Source: an uncultured Lachnospiraceae bacterium | Lineage (GTDB): Bacteria > Bacillota > Clostridia > Lachnospirales > Lachnospiraceae | DNA: 28,003 nucleotides | Assembly (NCBI GenBank): GCA_910585825.1 | Contig: CAJUEY010000037.1 | Span: forward strand, 1-28,003 | Reading direction: 5' to 3' | In this document: positions 7,688 through 15,368 of the stretch, piece after piece | Numbering within the stretch: position 1 is the stretch's first letter | Layout: each line of letters starts with the position of its first letter | Notes under the pieces: model-generated | What the model was told of the DNA's origin: nothing | Database searches by the model: none | What the model saw: only the letters and a program-made list of their open reading frames with translations | Program-made: the position numbers and the translations under genes

Positions 7688-8419
7688 ATGGACGCCGTAT
7701 TAGAAATTAGGAATTATTCTAAAGTTTATTCTGGAAATAAAAAGGCTGTTGACAGTCTGAATTTGAGTGTAAAAGAAGGAGAAATCCATGCATTTATTGG
7801 TCACAATGGTGCGGGGAAAACAACAACAATCCGTGCGATTGTCGGGATCATGGACTTTGATGAGGGAGAAATCCTTATAAACGGTCATTCTGTAAAGAAC
7901 GAGCCTGTGAAATGCAAATCTATGACAGCTTATATCCCAGACAATCCCGACTTATATGATTTTGTAACAGGCATCCAATATTTAAACTATATGTGTGATA
8001 TGTTTTCTGTTCCTGCCAAAGAAAGAGTTTCAAGAATACAAAAATATGCGGATGTTCTCAAATTAACGGACAGTCTTGGAGATTTAATCAGCTCTTATTC
8101 GCATGGTATGAAACAGAAACTTGCGTTGATTGGCGCATTTGTACATTCTCCACAGCTTTTGGTGTTGGACGAACCATTTGTTGGTCTTGACCCAGAAGCA
8201 TCTTTCCATTTAAAAAAGATGATGCGTCAACTTTGTGATGCAGGGACAGCAATTTTTTTCTCTACACATGTGCTTGAAGTTGCCGAAAAATTGTGTGACA
8301 AGGTTACTATCATCAATAACGGTAAATTGATAGAAAGTGGAACAATGGAAGAAATCAAGGGAAGCCATAGTCTTGAAGATGTATTCATGGAGGTAGTTGA
8401 AAATGAAAGGCAAGTATAA
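7688..8419 (+). CDS. ABC transporter ATP-binding protein
   Basis: Nucleotide-binding subunit of an ABC-2-type exporter, acting at the inner face of the membrane. Walker A is GHNGAGKTT (residues 38-46), the Q-loop region is replaced by AYIPDNPDLYD, the signature is SYSHGMKQK (136-144), Walker B is LLVLDEPFVGLDP (157-169) and the switch is STHV. The length of 243 residues is normal. A perfect AAAGGAGG ribosome site precedes ATG 7688. Its 3' end overlaps the permease gene by 17 bases, so the two are translationally coupled. Substrate unknown; antibiotic or peptide efflux is a common role for such repressor-linked exporters. Confidence 0.94.
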   Translation: MDAVLEIRNYSKVYSGNKKAVDSLNLSVKEGEIHAFIGHNGAGKTTTIRAIVGIMDFDEGEILINGHSVKNEPVKCKSMTAYIPDNPDLYDFVTGIQYLNYMCDMFSVPAKERVSRIQKYADVLKLTDSLGDLISSYSHGMKQKLALIGAFVHSPQLLVLDEPFVGLDPEASFHLKKMMRQLCDAGTAIFFSTHVLEVAEKLCDKVTIINNGKLIESGTMEEIKGSHSLEDVFMEVVENERQV

Positions 8420-9983
8420 GTATCTCTTGAGAATGCAGTTATACAATCTTTTCGGAATTAACCGATTGATTCATTCTCGCGATAAACAGGAAAAACAACG
8501 TTCTGTGATTATTGGCGCTTTAGGACTTACCGTCATTGCCATTCTTGTAGTCTATACGGCAAAATTCAGCAATAGCATGGCAGAAGCGGGACTCAGCGAA
8601 GCATTACCAACGCTCATGGTAGTGGTCTGCTCTTTAGCAGCTTTGACCCTTACATTTGTTAAAAGTACAGGAGTGCTTATTGGATTAAAAGATTATGATA
8701 TGGTTATGTCCATGCCTGTAAGTACGATTTCTATCGTAACAAGCCGTATAACGATGCTGTATCTCATCAATCTGATAATTGGCTTTATAGCCATGCTGCC
8801 GTCAAGCCTTATCTATGTTGTATACGAACATCCGCCGATTTTTAATTACCTGTTCTTAGTGGGGGCGTTATTTTTGACACCGATTATTCCCATGATTATT
8901 TCATTATCATTAGGTGTTTTAATTGTTGCTGTTTCATCACGTTCAAGACACAAAAATGTTTTTTCATTGGTTTTGAGTACGGCTGCCGTACTGATGATTG
9001 TAGTTGCTTCCGCAAGAACACAATCAATGGATGAGGCGCAGATAACTAATTTAGGCGTTGCAATGGCAGAAGCGGTAAACAAATTTTATCCGCCTGCTAT
9101 TCTTTTTACAAATGCCTTATTACATAATGATTGGGCAGGCTTTGTTATCTTTGCAGCTGGTTCCCTGTTGCTGGGCATAGCTTTCATAACGATTGTTTCT
9201 CATTATTATAAAAGATTGAATACAGCGGTATTCTCACATTATGCAAAAAAAGAGTATAAAATGGGAACATTAAAATCTTCATCTCCATTTATGGCATTGT
9301 ATAAAAAGGAGCTTCGCCGATTAAGTTCATGTACGATTTATGCCTTGAATTCATGCATTGGAATTGTCCTGCTTTTCGTTGCGGCACTTGGGGCAGCATT
9401 TTTTATGCCGCCTGCTTTACGACAGCAAATAGAAACGATGGGAATCATGAGCATCATTCAAACTATCATGCCGATTGCGCTTGCTGTTTTTGTGGCCATG
9501 ACTTCTACCACAGCAGCATCCTTGTCTTTAGAGGGAAAAAACCGATGGATTATGTGTTCCGCTCCAACACAGGCAAGGACAGTTTACAATTCTAAAATTG
9601 CGGTAAATTTAACAGTGATACTTCCTGTTTTATATGTTAGTGCAATTTTTATCAGAATTGCGATTCCGTGTTCCTTGATGCAGACTGTACTGTTGTTTAT
9701 TATCCCTACGGTATATGCTTTTTTCATTTCAGTTCTTGGTATTTATCTGAATATCAAGTTTCCTAAGTATGATTGGACAAGCGAGTATTATGCGGTAAAA
9801 GGCGGGGCAATTTCAGTTTTAGCTACGGTTGGAGTTGGAATGGCAGGCAGCTTAACGCCATTGTATCTCTGTATAATCTTTCCGCATTACCAAATGATGG
9901 TTATGTTTGGTATTACTTGTCTAATATTGTTGGCAACTTTGGCAATCTATCTTAAGGTTTGCCGAACACAATTATATGTATAG
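8403..9983 (+). CDS. ABC exporter permease subunit
   Basis: 526-residue integral membrane protein with about 12 hydrophobic spans in two halves of six (for example about residues 40-60, 75-95, 120-150, 165-205, then 325-345, 365-385, 415-520). This is the layout of the putative ABC exporter / ABC-2 permease families. It overlaps the ATPase gene, its certain partner. ATG 8403 lies about 10 bases after GGAGG (8388-8392); a TTG two codons earlier (8397) is an alternative. The protein has no visible substrate-binding domain. This is the last gene of the intact block before the degraded accessory region. Confidence 0.88.
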   Translation: MKGKYKYLLRMQLYNLFGINRLIHSRDKQEKQRSVIIGALGLTVIAILVVYTAKFSNSMAEAGLSEALPTLMVVVCSLAALTLTFVKSTGVLIGLKDYDMVMSMPVSTISIVTSRITMLYLINLIIGFIAMLPSSLIYVVYEHPPIFNYLFLVGALFLTPIIPMIISLSLGVLIVAVSSRSRHKNVFSLVLSTAAVLMIVVASARTQSMDEAQITNLGVAMAEAVNKFYPPAILFTNALLHNDWAGFVIFAAGSLLLGIAFITIVSHYYKRLNTAVFSHYAKKEYKMGTLKSSSPFMALYKKELRRLSSCTIYALNSCIGIVLLFVAALGAAFFMPPALRQQIETMGIMSIIQTIMPIALAVFVAMTSTTAASLSLEGKNRWIMCSAPTQARTVYNSKIAVNLTVILPVLYVSAIFIRIAIPCSLMQTVLLFIIPTVYAFFISVLGIYLNIKFPKYDWTSEYYAVKGGAISVLATVGVGMAGSLTPLYLCIIFPHYQMMVMFGITCLILLATLAIYLKVCRTQLYV

Positions 9984-10066
9984 ATTTGTGAAAAACATAG
10001 CTTTTTAGACTTGAAATTTAAGGCTTTGACAGATAAGAACAGATGAGAGATTTTATTTGAAAAATG

Positions 10067-10120
10067 GGAGCAGACCTGTGGGTGAGATTGCAAAGTAACC
10101 ACTCGTTTCTGCTCCTTCTG
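10067..10120 (+). terminator. Long hairpin, possible terminator of the transporter operon
   Basis: GGAGCAGA (10067-10074) pairs perfectly with TCTGCTCC (10108-10115), with extra partial pairing inside (GTGG/CCAC). The following TTCTGT is only weakly U-rich. It could be a terminator or a boundary structure of the accessory region starting here. Confidence 0.4.
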
Positions 10121-10183
10121 TATTGTATCATTTGTCAACCTCTGTAAAAAGTCGATTGGTTTCTTCTTGTTAATTGAACCGTT

Positions 10184-10327
10184 ATGCTTTTTATCCGTAA
10201 GCTGTGTGACGCATTTTACCCTGTCGGTAAAACGCTGAAGGCTGTCACTCTTGTTCGTTTCGGTTTCAAGGTACTGACAATATCATGGGGAGGTCTCGTC
10301 AGCGGATGGAATTACATCAACAACTGA
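10184..10327 (+). CDS. Possible 47-residue small protein
   Basis: An open frame from ATG 10184 encodes a basic, hydrophobic 47-residue peptide (start MLFIRKLCDAFYPVGKTLK, end WNYINN). It overlaps the start of the integrase fragment in another frame. There is no good ribosome site and I do not recognise the family. The DNA here also holds a hairpin (TTTTACC/GGTAAAA near 10215-10235), so coding status is doubtful. Confidence 0.25.
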   Translation: MLFIRKLCDAFYPVGKTLKAVTLVRFGFKVLTISWGGLVSGWNYINN

Positions 10328-11230
10328 AATTTGATTTGAAATTACAGCAGTTTGTGGACTGGAAGGTTTATAACGTCACGCCGATCAAGAATAAGTTTGG
10401 CTATCGTGTGGTGCTGATTTATGCGGACGGGACAAAAATACCACAGCAGAAATCCGGATTTGCGACAAAGAAAGCGGCGAACACGGACAGGGACAAGACG
10501 CTGGGCGAATTATATTCTGGCACATATGTGGTATATACCAGCGTAAAAGTGAAAGACTTTATGCTGTTCTGGCTTGAAAAAGAAATGCGCCCACGCATGA
10601 CAAGCGGCTCCTATGAAACCTATTCCAATATCGTCAATAACCATGTGATTCCGGCGATGGGCAACATCAGAATGACAAAAATCAAACGGAGCCATATCCA
10701 GAACCTTTATTATGAAGAAACGGCTGCTTCGACTTCTATTGCAAGGCTGGTAAAAACGGTGATGAATACGTCCATGCAGTATGCGGTGAATAAGAAAATC
10801 ATTTCCATAAATCCGATGATTGATGTGGCTTTGCCAAAACAGGTAGAGAAGAAAGCCTATCACACCCCAAACATTGATACACAAAAGACGTTGAATATGG
10901 AGCAGGTTTTAACGCTCATCGAAGCGAGCGGGGAAACGCCAATCCAAATGCAGATATTATTTGCCGTGCTGTTGGGATTGAGGCGGTGTGAAATCAATGG
11001 GGTAAAATATTGGGATATAGATTATATCAACCGGGCATTGAAAGTGCAGCGGCAGTTAGGCAAGAAACCAAATACGACTGCCGGGGACTTTCCGGCTAAG
11101 ACGTTTACAAAGCAGGAAATCGGATTGAAAACGCCGTCCAGCTACCGAATCATTCCCATACCGGATTATGTGTTTGAAGCTATTTTGGAAGAGAGAAAAG
11201 TGTATGAGAAGAACCGCAGAAGGCGGTCAG
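10306..11230 (+). pseudogene. Tyrosine recombinase (integrase), 3'-truncated
   Basis: Site-specific tyrosine recombinase of the Tn916/phage integrase type. Present are an AP2-like arm-binding N-terminus (NKFGYRVVLIYADGTK), the SAM-like core-binding domain (FMLFWLEKEMRPRMTSGSYETYSNIVNNHVIPAMG) and the first part of the catalytic domain, with the active Arg (LLGLRRCEING) and the beta-hairpin Lys (KTPSSYRIIPIP). After EKNRRRR near 11215-11230 the frame runs into unrelated basic sequence and stops at 11325. The HxxR box, the third catalytic His/Trp and the Tyr nucleophile are all missing, so it cannot recombine DNA. The start is uncertain; ATG 10306 and ATG 10285 are both possible. It marks the left side of a decayed mobile element. 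Confidence 0.85.
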
Positions 11231-11452
11231 GCGCAAGAATTCGTCATCATAGATGTTTACGAAGATACCGCCGAAATCCTGAAGGATACCTCTATGCCAT
11301 TCGGCAGTATAAAGGAAATCATTGAGGACTGCATAGACGATCTCCAGCCATTTATTGATGAAGGAATTCCGAAGGAAGAAAGTGAAGGCGGTACAGATTT
11401 TTCAGAAGATAATTATATAGAACAAATCAGTGAATTTCTTGCAGGAAACTAA
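11204..11452 (+). CDS. Fragment of an unknown acidic protein fused behind the integrase
   Basis: An 82-residue frame in a different phase picks up where the integrase breaks. Its C-terminal part is strongly acidic (DVYEDTAEILKD, IEDCIDDLQPFIDEG, EESEGGTDFSEDNY). I do not recognise the family. There is no ribosome site before ATG 11204, and the ATG itself lies in the integrase-derived DNA. It is probably the 3' end of another gene joined here by deletion rather than a real gene. Confidence 0.35.
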   Translation: MRRTAEGGQAQEFVIIDVYEDTAEILKDTSMPFGSIKEIIEDCIDDLQPFIDEGIPKEESEGGTDFSEDNYIEQISEFLAGN

Positions 11453-11523
11453 AATACTGGCATAACTGAATCGTATAAAAAAGATATACCCATCCGGTCA
11501 TTCCGTAATATATGCCCCTGACG

Positions 11524-11543
11524 GGGCGGACGGACTACCGCCC
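11524..11543. other. GC-rich stem-loop
   Basis: GGGCGG (11524-11529) and CCGCCC (11538-11543) pair perfectly around an 8-base loop, next to a second hairpin CCCC-TGAC-GGGG (11515-11526). No U-tract follows. It may be a terminator relic upstream of the uvrB promoter. Confidence 0.3.
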
Positions 11544-11561
11544 GATAAGGTGAAAAAGTAC

Positions 11562-11613
11562 AGAACAAAAGTTCGATTTTGGCCTGTGCTTTTTTGGACT
11601 TATGTGTTATAAT
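11562..11613 (+). promoter_or_regulatory. SOS (LexA) box and promoter of the uvrB remnant
   Basis: AGAACAAAAGTTCG at 11562-11575 closely matches the Gram-positive LexA site (CGAAC...GTTCG). An extended -10, TGTTATAAT, ends at 11613. Both sit upstream of a uvrB fragment, a classic SOS gene, which makes the LexA assignment far more credible than the motif alone. Confidence 0.65.
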
Positions 11614-11691
11614 GAAAAACCAAATGACTGATACGGTTTTCCCAAAGGGATACTGCGTAATATGACCTGCATTCGTGTAATTGCTATTTTA

Positions 11692-11964
11692 ACGCTTATT
11701 CGCCAGCTTTGCAAGCCCACAGGCGATCAGCCGCAGGCCATCGCCGAGCTGGTCAAAGGCTTCAAGGAGGGCAATCAATTCCAGACTTTACTAGGGGTTA
11801 CGGGTTCCGGCAAGACATTTACGATGGCGAATGTCATTCAGGAATTGCAGAAGCCGACGCTGGTCATCGCCCATAACAAGACACTTGCGGCGCAGCTGTA
11901 CGGAGAATGCAAGGAGATGTTCCCTGAGAACGCGGTGGAGTATTTTTTGTCCTACAACGATTAG
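11692..11964 (+). pseudogene. uvrB: uvrB 5' fragment
   Basis: The frame encodes the N-terminal ATPase part of UvrB, the damage-loading subunit of nucleotide excision repair. Recognisable are KPTGDQPQAI, Walker A GVTGSGKTFTMANVI and NKTLAAQLYGE...FPENAVEYF. It stops at SYND, where a full protein continues SYYDYYQPEAY for another 570 or so residues. The residues before KPTGDQ also do not match the normal UvrB start, so the fragment is broken at both ends. With only about 85 of about 660 residues it cannot be functional. Base composition is richer in G+C than the flanks. A full-length copy presumably exists elsewhere. Confidence 0.88.
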
Positions 11965-12369
11965 ATAATAATGACACTATATATGGTTTGGAAATTGGAT
12001 GGAAAATACAATATATGGTAAATGAATGGACAATTTGAGTTTGCATGGACTATGCGGACAGACAGACCGAGTAACCAAAATTTGTGTAAGGGAAAAGCGG
12101 TGTTACAGAATGAAAAATCTGCAGGAAGGATTTTAATCCGCTGATTCGTTGTGGTGATGCAGGGCATCGCTAATGTTTTGGGACGGCAGGAAATTTTGCG
12201 GTTGAGGGAAAATGCTGAATATGATATGATGAGGTTGTAGATTTGAAAGGTGTTTGTAATAAAGAAACATTTTTACTTGTTAGAAAATAGGTGAAAAATA
12301 TGGTTTATAATGTATAGAAACTGCCAGGTTCGACATATTCATAAAAATTAAAGTCAGGAATGAGGTGGT
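11965..12369. other. Gene-poor stretch with ORF relics
   Basis: No intact gene. One frame from ATG 12022 to TAG 12240 reads 72 codons with a single in-frame TGA at about 12142; its last part (IANVLGRQEILRLRENAEYDMMRL) looks protein-like but is not recognised. TATAAT at 12306-12311 may serve the next gene, though no good -35 is seen. Confidence 0.4.
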
Positions 12370-12621
12370 ATGATGTCAACGTTAAAAATGGAATTTATGG
12401 AAACCATAGAAGGGTTATCAGATGACACTATGCGGATTTTGTTAGAAGTGGTAAAGCAGGTTGTGCTTCCATTGGATCATAAAGAGAGTGTCGGAAGTTC
12501 GTCTGAACACCAGAGCAAGCCACGCAGGATGGGCAGCCTGAAAGGGCAGAGGCTTATTGCAGAGGGATATGATATAGATGAAAGCAACGATGAAATTGCA
12601 AAAATGTTTGGGGTAGAATGA
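12370..12621 (+). CDS. Small antitoxin-like protein
   Basis: 83 residues. The C-terminal part (MGSLKGQRLIAEGYDIDESNDEIAKMFGVE) resembles the tail of several small type II antitoxins, where a G.(A/L)KG.F/.I..D.D...EEIA.MF pattern binds the toxin. No PIN or RelE toxin gene follows; the next gene is an Rpn nuclease. It may be an orphan antitoxin or the partner of a lost toxin. GAGGTGG lies just before the tandem ATGs at 12370 and 12373, so the second is slightly favoured by spacing. Confidence 0.55.
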   Translation: MMSTLKMEFMETIEGLSDDTMRILLEVVKQVVLPLDHKESVGSSSEHQSKPRRMGSLKGQRLIAEGYDIDESNDEIAKMFGVE

Positions 12622-12689
12622 TGATGATGGAAGTCTGGCTGATTTCCTTGCTGTCAGACTGGAAAAATATTGTGAAAGGATAAAAGAAC

Positions 12690-13627
12690 ATGCAGAAAAA
12701 GACACCTGATTACGATAATGTGTTTAAGACCATGAAGAGCAAACACAAGAGATTATTCATATCCGTAATCAATGACATTTTTGGTAAAGAATATCCGTTG
12801 GATGCAAAAGTAGAGGTTTTGCCGTCGGAAGGGTACCTGACTGAGAGTGAGACGGCAGACGGAAGCAAAGAAATAGAGGAGCAGATTTCGGATTTTCTGA
12901 TTAAAATAGGAAGTGAAGTTTACTTATTGGAGTGCCAGAGTTATGATGATGGCTCTATGGCGATCCGGATTGCGGAATATGCTTTCATCGTCGCCAGGCA
13001 GTTCGCAACGTGGGATATCGGGCATGCGACCATTCCCATGCCGAGGTTTTCCGTAATCTATGTTAAGCGGACGGAAAGAACACCGAAAAGCACAACTATT
13101 ACTTTCAAGTTTCCAGACGGACAGGAAGTGAATTATGAATCAGAAAACGTAATCATTGAGGAATTTACGAAGGAATACATTGTGGAAAAGAGGCTGTTCC
13201 CTTACATTCCGTTTTATATTGCAAGGTATGAGAAGGAAATAGCATCTGAAGGAAATATAGAAAATGCGGTAAGCGACCTGGAATATTTCAGGGATGAAAT
13301 GATCCGCTTATATCAGACAGGGGAACTATCCGATGAAGAGCTGTTAGACTTAATGGGATTTGTAAACACCATTATCACGCATATCACAAATGGGAATAAA
13401 ATGAAGAAAGGTTGGTGAATGTTATGGGAGGAACAGTAATCGAGACTGAATCAGAGAGGTTGCGTCGCGAAGGTATCAACCAGGGAAAAGCGCAGTTGCT
13501 TATTGAAATGGGGCAAAAAGAAGGACTTGATGATACGATGATTTTGAAAAGGATGCAGGAATGGATAGGTTTGTCCTTAGAACAGGCGGCCGATTATTTA
13601 GAGCAGTACGGAAAGCTGCCTGTATAG
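12690..13627 (+). pseudogene. Rpn-family recombination-promoting nuclease/putative transposase, frameshifted
   Basis: The main frame (12690-13418) matches Rpn-family PD-(D/E)XK nucleases: an opening DYDNVFKTMKSKHKRLFISVINDIFG, then ISDFLIKIGSEVYLLECQSYDDGSMAIRIAEYAF, with the catalytic Asp and the E-x-Q core. It ends abruptly at NGNKMKKGW. The next frame (to 13627) carries the family's usual C-terminus (VMGGTVIETESERLRREG...). Restoring one A in the run at 13398-13401 gives a continuous reading NKNEERLVNVMGG, so a single-base deletion explains the break. The nuclease core is intact, so a shortened protein could still be made. Rpn proteins promote RecA-independent recombination; a phage-defence link has been proposed for some. 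Confidence 0.85.
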
Positions 13628-13687
13628 ATTTATGAAGATGGGCAATAATGCCATATAAAAATAACATAAATAACGAAATGGCCGTGA

Positions 13688-13720
13688 GGGTATTCTATCT
13701 CTATTTTGGATGGAATGCCC
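13688..13720 (+). repeat. Repeated hairpin, copy 1
   Basis: GGGTATTCTAT (from 13688) can fold on ATGGAATGCCC (ending 13720) with G-U pairs, followed by TTATTTT. A closely similar hairpin with the same trailing ATGCCCTTATTTT lies at 14075-14110, before the next small gene. It could be a terminator-like or translational element shared by the small-gene cassettes. Confidence 0.5.
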
Positions 13721-13816
13721 TTATTTTGCGTCCAAAATGGAGAAGGAGAACAAAAAGATTGGAGAAATATCATGCTTTTTGATAGCAGCTCAAAATGAAG
13801 GGAGGTCAGACAGTCT

Positions 13817-14053
13817 ATGAAAAACGGAAAAGAAGGATGGTGGAAAAGATTTTGCGGATTTCGGAAATCAAAAAAGAAGGGAAAAGAACCATCAAATCGG
13901 ATGGATGAAATTTCAAACCTAACTGATTCAGAAGAAAAATCTGAATATATATTCACAGATTCGGATGGTAATGTAATCGTGCCAAATGGTAGGAAGACGA
14001 TGGAGATTATGCATCTGGGTTATAGGGAGCATTTAAAAGAAGAAGGTTTTTGA
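13817..14053 (+). CDS. Small hypothetical protein of the accessory region
   Basis: 78 residues, unrecognised. The first third is very basic with clustered lysines (RFCGFRKSKKKGKE), the rest mixed-charge (SEYIFTDSDGNVIVPNGR). GGGAGGT lies about 10 bases before ATG 13817. It sits alone between two copies of a repeated hairpin. It belongs to the family of short cargo genes seen in integrative elements of gut Firmicutes, by context only. Confidence 0.55.
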   Translation: MKNGKEGWWKRFCGFRKSKKKGKEPSNRMDEISNLTDSEEKSEYIFTDSDGNVIVPNGRKTMEIMHLGYREHLKEEGF

Positions 14054-14074
14054 ATATTGCTAAAAGCATATCCG

Positions 14075-14110
14075 GGGTATTCCATGAAGTTATATGGGAT
14101 GCCCTTATTT
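14075..14110 (+). repeat. Repeated hairpin, copy 2
   Basis: GGGTATTCCAT (14075-14085) pairs with ATGGGATGCCC (14094-14104) over 11 positions including two G-U pairs, followed by TTATTTT. It shares the stem start GGGTATTC and the 13-mer ATGCCCTTATTTT with the copy at 13688-13727. Confidence 0.5.
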
Positions 14111-14140
14111 TATGCAGAAATCAAAAGGAAGGAGATTTTT

Positions 14141-14380
14141 ATGTGTGATTTTAAGGTGCTGCATTTGAAATTTGTAGGAATGGATTCGTGGGACAGGCCT
14201 GTTTATAAGGATGATAGTGGAACGCTATGGAAAGATGTAGATCCGAGAGCAGGAGTGAAACCGAATTTATGTACTTCGGTAAATAATGAGTTTGACGGTG
14301 AGCCGGATACAGGCATGAAGTATTTGGGGAAGTACCGGGGTGTGACGGTTGCCTTTGAGCCGGAACGAATTGTGTGGTAA
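14141..14380 (+). CDS. Small hypothetical protein of the accessory region
   Basis: 79 residues, starting MCDFKVLHLKFVGMDSWDRPVYKDD. I do not recognise a named domain, but the compact beta-rich pattern (YKDDSGTLWKDVDP, FDGEPDTGMKYLG) looks like the small helper proteins carried on conjugative elements. AAGGAGA at 14129-14135 fixes ATG 14141 as the start; an open stretch upstream to 14057 has no start signal. Nineteen bases separate it from the next gene, implying one transcript. Confidence 0.65.
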   Translation: MCDFKVLHLKFVGMDSWDRPVYKDDSGTLWKDVDPRAGVKPNLCTSVNNEFDGEPDTGMKYLGKYRGVTVAFEPERIVW

Positions 14381-14399
14381 TAGGAAGGAGGATGCGGAC

Positions 14400-15038
14400 A
14401 TGGCAAGGAAAAGATCGATGACAACGGAAGAACTTTTCAACAGGATAAATGGTATTTTGAAGGAGAAAGGCAAGCTGCCGGATATTCTGGATTACGGACT
14501 GGCAACACATAACCCGGTGCCAATCACAAACTACGAGTATGGATTGAAAAATAAACTGGATTACGGAGGAAATGAAGGGCGCACAACGTCCGGTGGACGT
14601 TGGCTTTGCGCGGACCGAAGCGGAGCGGAGACCTATCTGGATTTGTGGATTGAATATACTGCAGACGGGAAAAGATGCGTAAGTGGTCTTGGTACTTTCA
14701 AGACTTTGCGGACGGATGACAAGGCTATGCATATTATGGCAGCCCTGTCAGCGGATTTCATCATAGATGAGTATGCCTATGTCAACGCGAATTTAGATGA
14801 CTTCACATGGGGCGCACGACATCCGGGGGATGTCGGCTCTGCGCTGACCGGAGTGGAACGGAGAGGCGTAGATGTCCATGTGATTGAGGGATCAGGGGAG
14901 AAAAGCAAATGGGGATATTCCTGCGGGACGATGGAAGCGGCCCTGAAAAGAAAGGACGAACTGCTGATGAAATACAATAAAGTTATTGTCAGGGATAATG
15001 CGACAAGGAAAGAAAAAATCTATGAGAACGGGGGATGA
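14400..15038 (+). CDS. Hypothetical accessory protein
   Basis: 212 residues, unrecognised. It opens with a basic helical stretch (MARKRSMTTEELFNRINGILKEKGK), followed by a mixed alpha/beta body (RWLCADRSGAETYLDLWIEYTADGKRCVSGLGTFKTL). No catalytic motif is evident. AGGAAGGAGG ends 8-9 bases before ATG 14400. Closely packed with the genes on both sides. Appears intact, unlike many neighbours. Confidence 0.7.
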   Translation: MARKRSMTTEELFNRINGILKEKGKLPDILDYGLATHNPVPITNYEYGLKNKLDYGGNEGRTTSGGRWLCADRSGAETYLDLWIEYTADGKRCVSGLGTFKTLRTDDKAMHIMAALSADFIIDEYAYVNANLDDFTWGARHPGDVGSALTGVERRGVDVHVIEGSGEKSKWGYSCGTMEAALKRKDELLMKYNKVIVRDNATRKEKIYENGG

Positions 15039-15040
15039 AT

Positions 15041-15312
15041 ATGTCTGTAAAAACGCATAATAATACTGCAAAAATAGATTGCAGGTGGGCAATCGGGCTA
15101 CTCTTTGCGTAAGGGATTGCCTATGTTACTAAAATAGAGAACTACCCCAAAAATGTTTTTATTGGGAATCGGGAAAAGAGCTTCTCTATTTTGAAAGCAA
15201 GAGAACTGCGGATGATTATGCTTTTGGCATGCTCCTGAATGGCTATCCTGCTGTAGTTATGGAAGTGCCAAAGGCAATCATAATAAACAATACAAAAATC
15301 AAGGAATCCTAA
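15041..15312 (+). pseudogene. Broken small ORF (nonsense plus frameshift)
   Basis: A frame starting at ATG 15041 (MSVKTHNNTAKIDCRWAIG) meets TAA at 15110-15112 after 23 codons. Reading on in the same frame gives plausible protein (GIAYVTKIENYPKNVFIGNREK), and adding one A to the run at 15174-15177 continues it as ELLYFESKRTADDYAFGMLLNG to TAA 15310-15312. Together this would be a protein of about 90 residues. The two lesions suggest a dead gene. Family not recognised. Confidence 0.55.
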
Positions 15313-15368
15313 AGGATACCTGTATGGCGTGAAAAACCGCCATAAAAAACGAAAGGAGCGTGAAAACA

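Noticed and set aside
10184..11230. Attachment (att) site next to the integrase remnant
   Set aside because: No tRNA or duplicated core sequence could be found within the window.
12622..12707. Short frames between the antitoxin-like gene and the Rpn gene
   Set aside because: The 20-codon frame from ATG 12621 and the start-less frame overlapping the Rpn start have no ribosome site or recognisable product.
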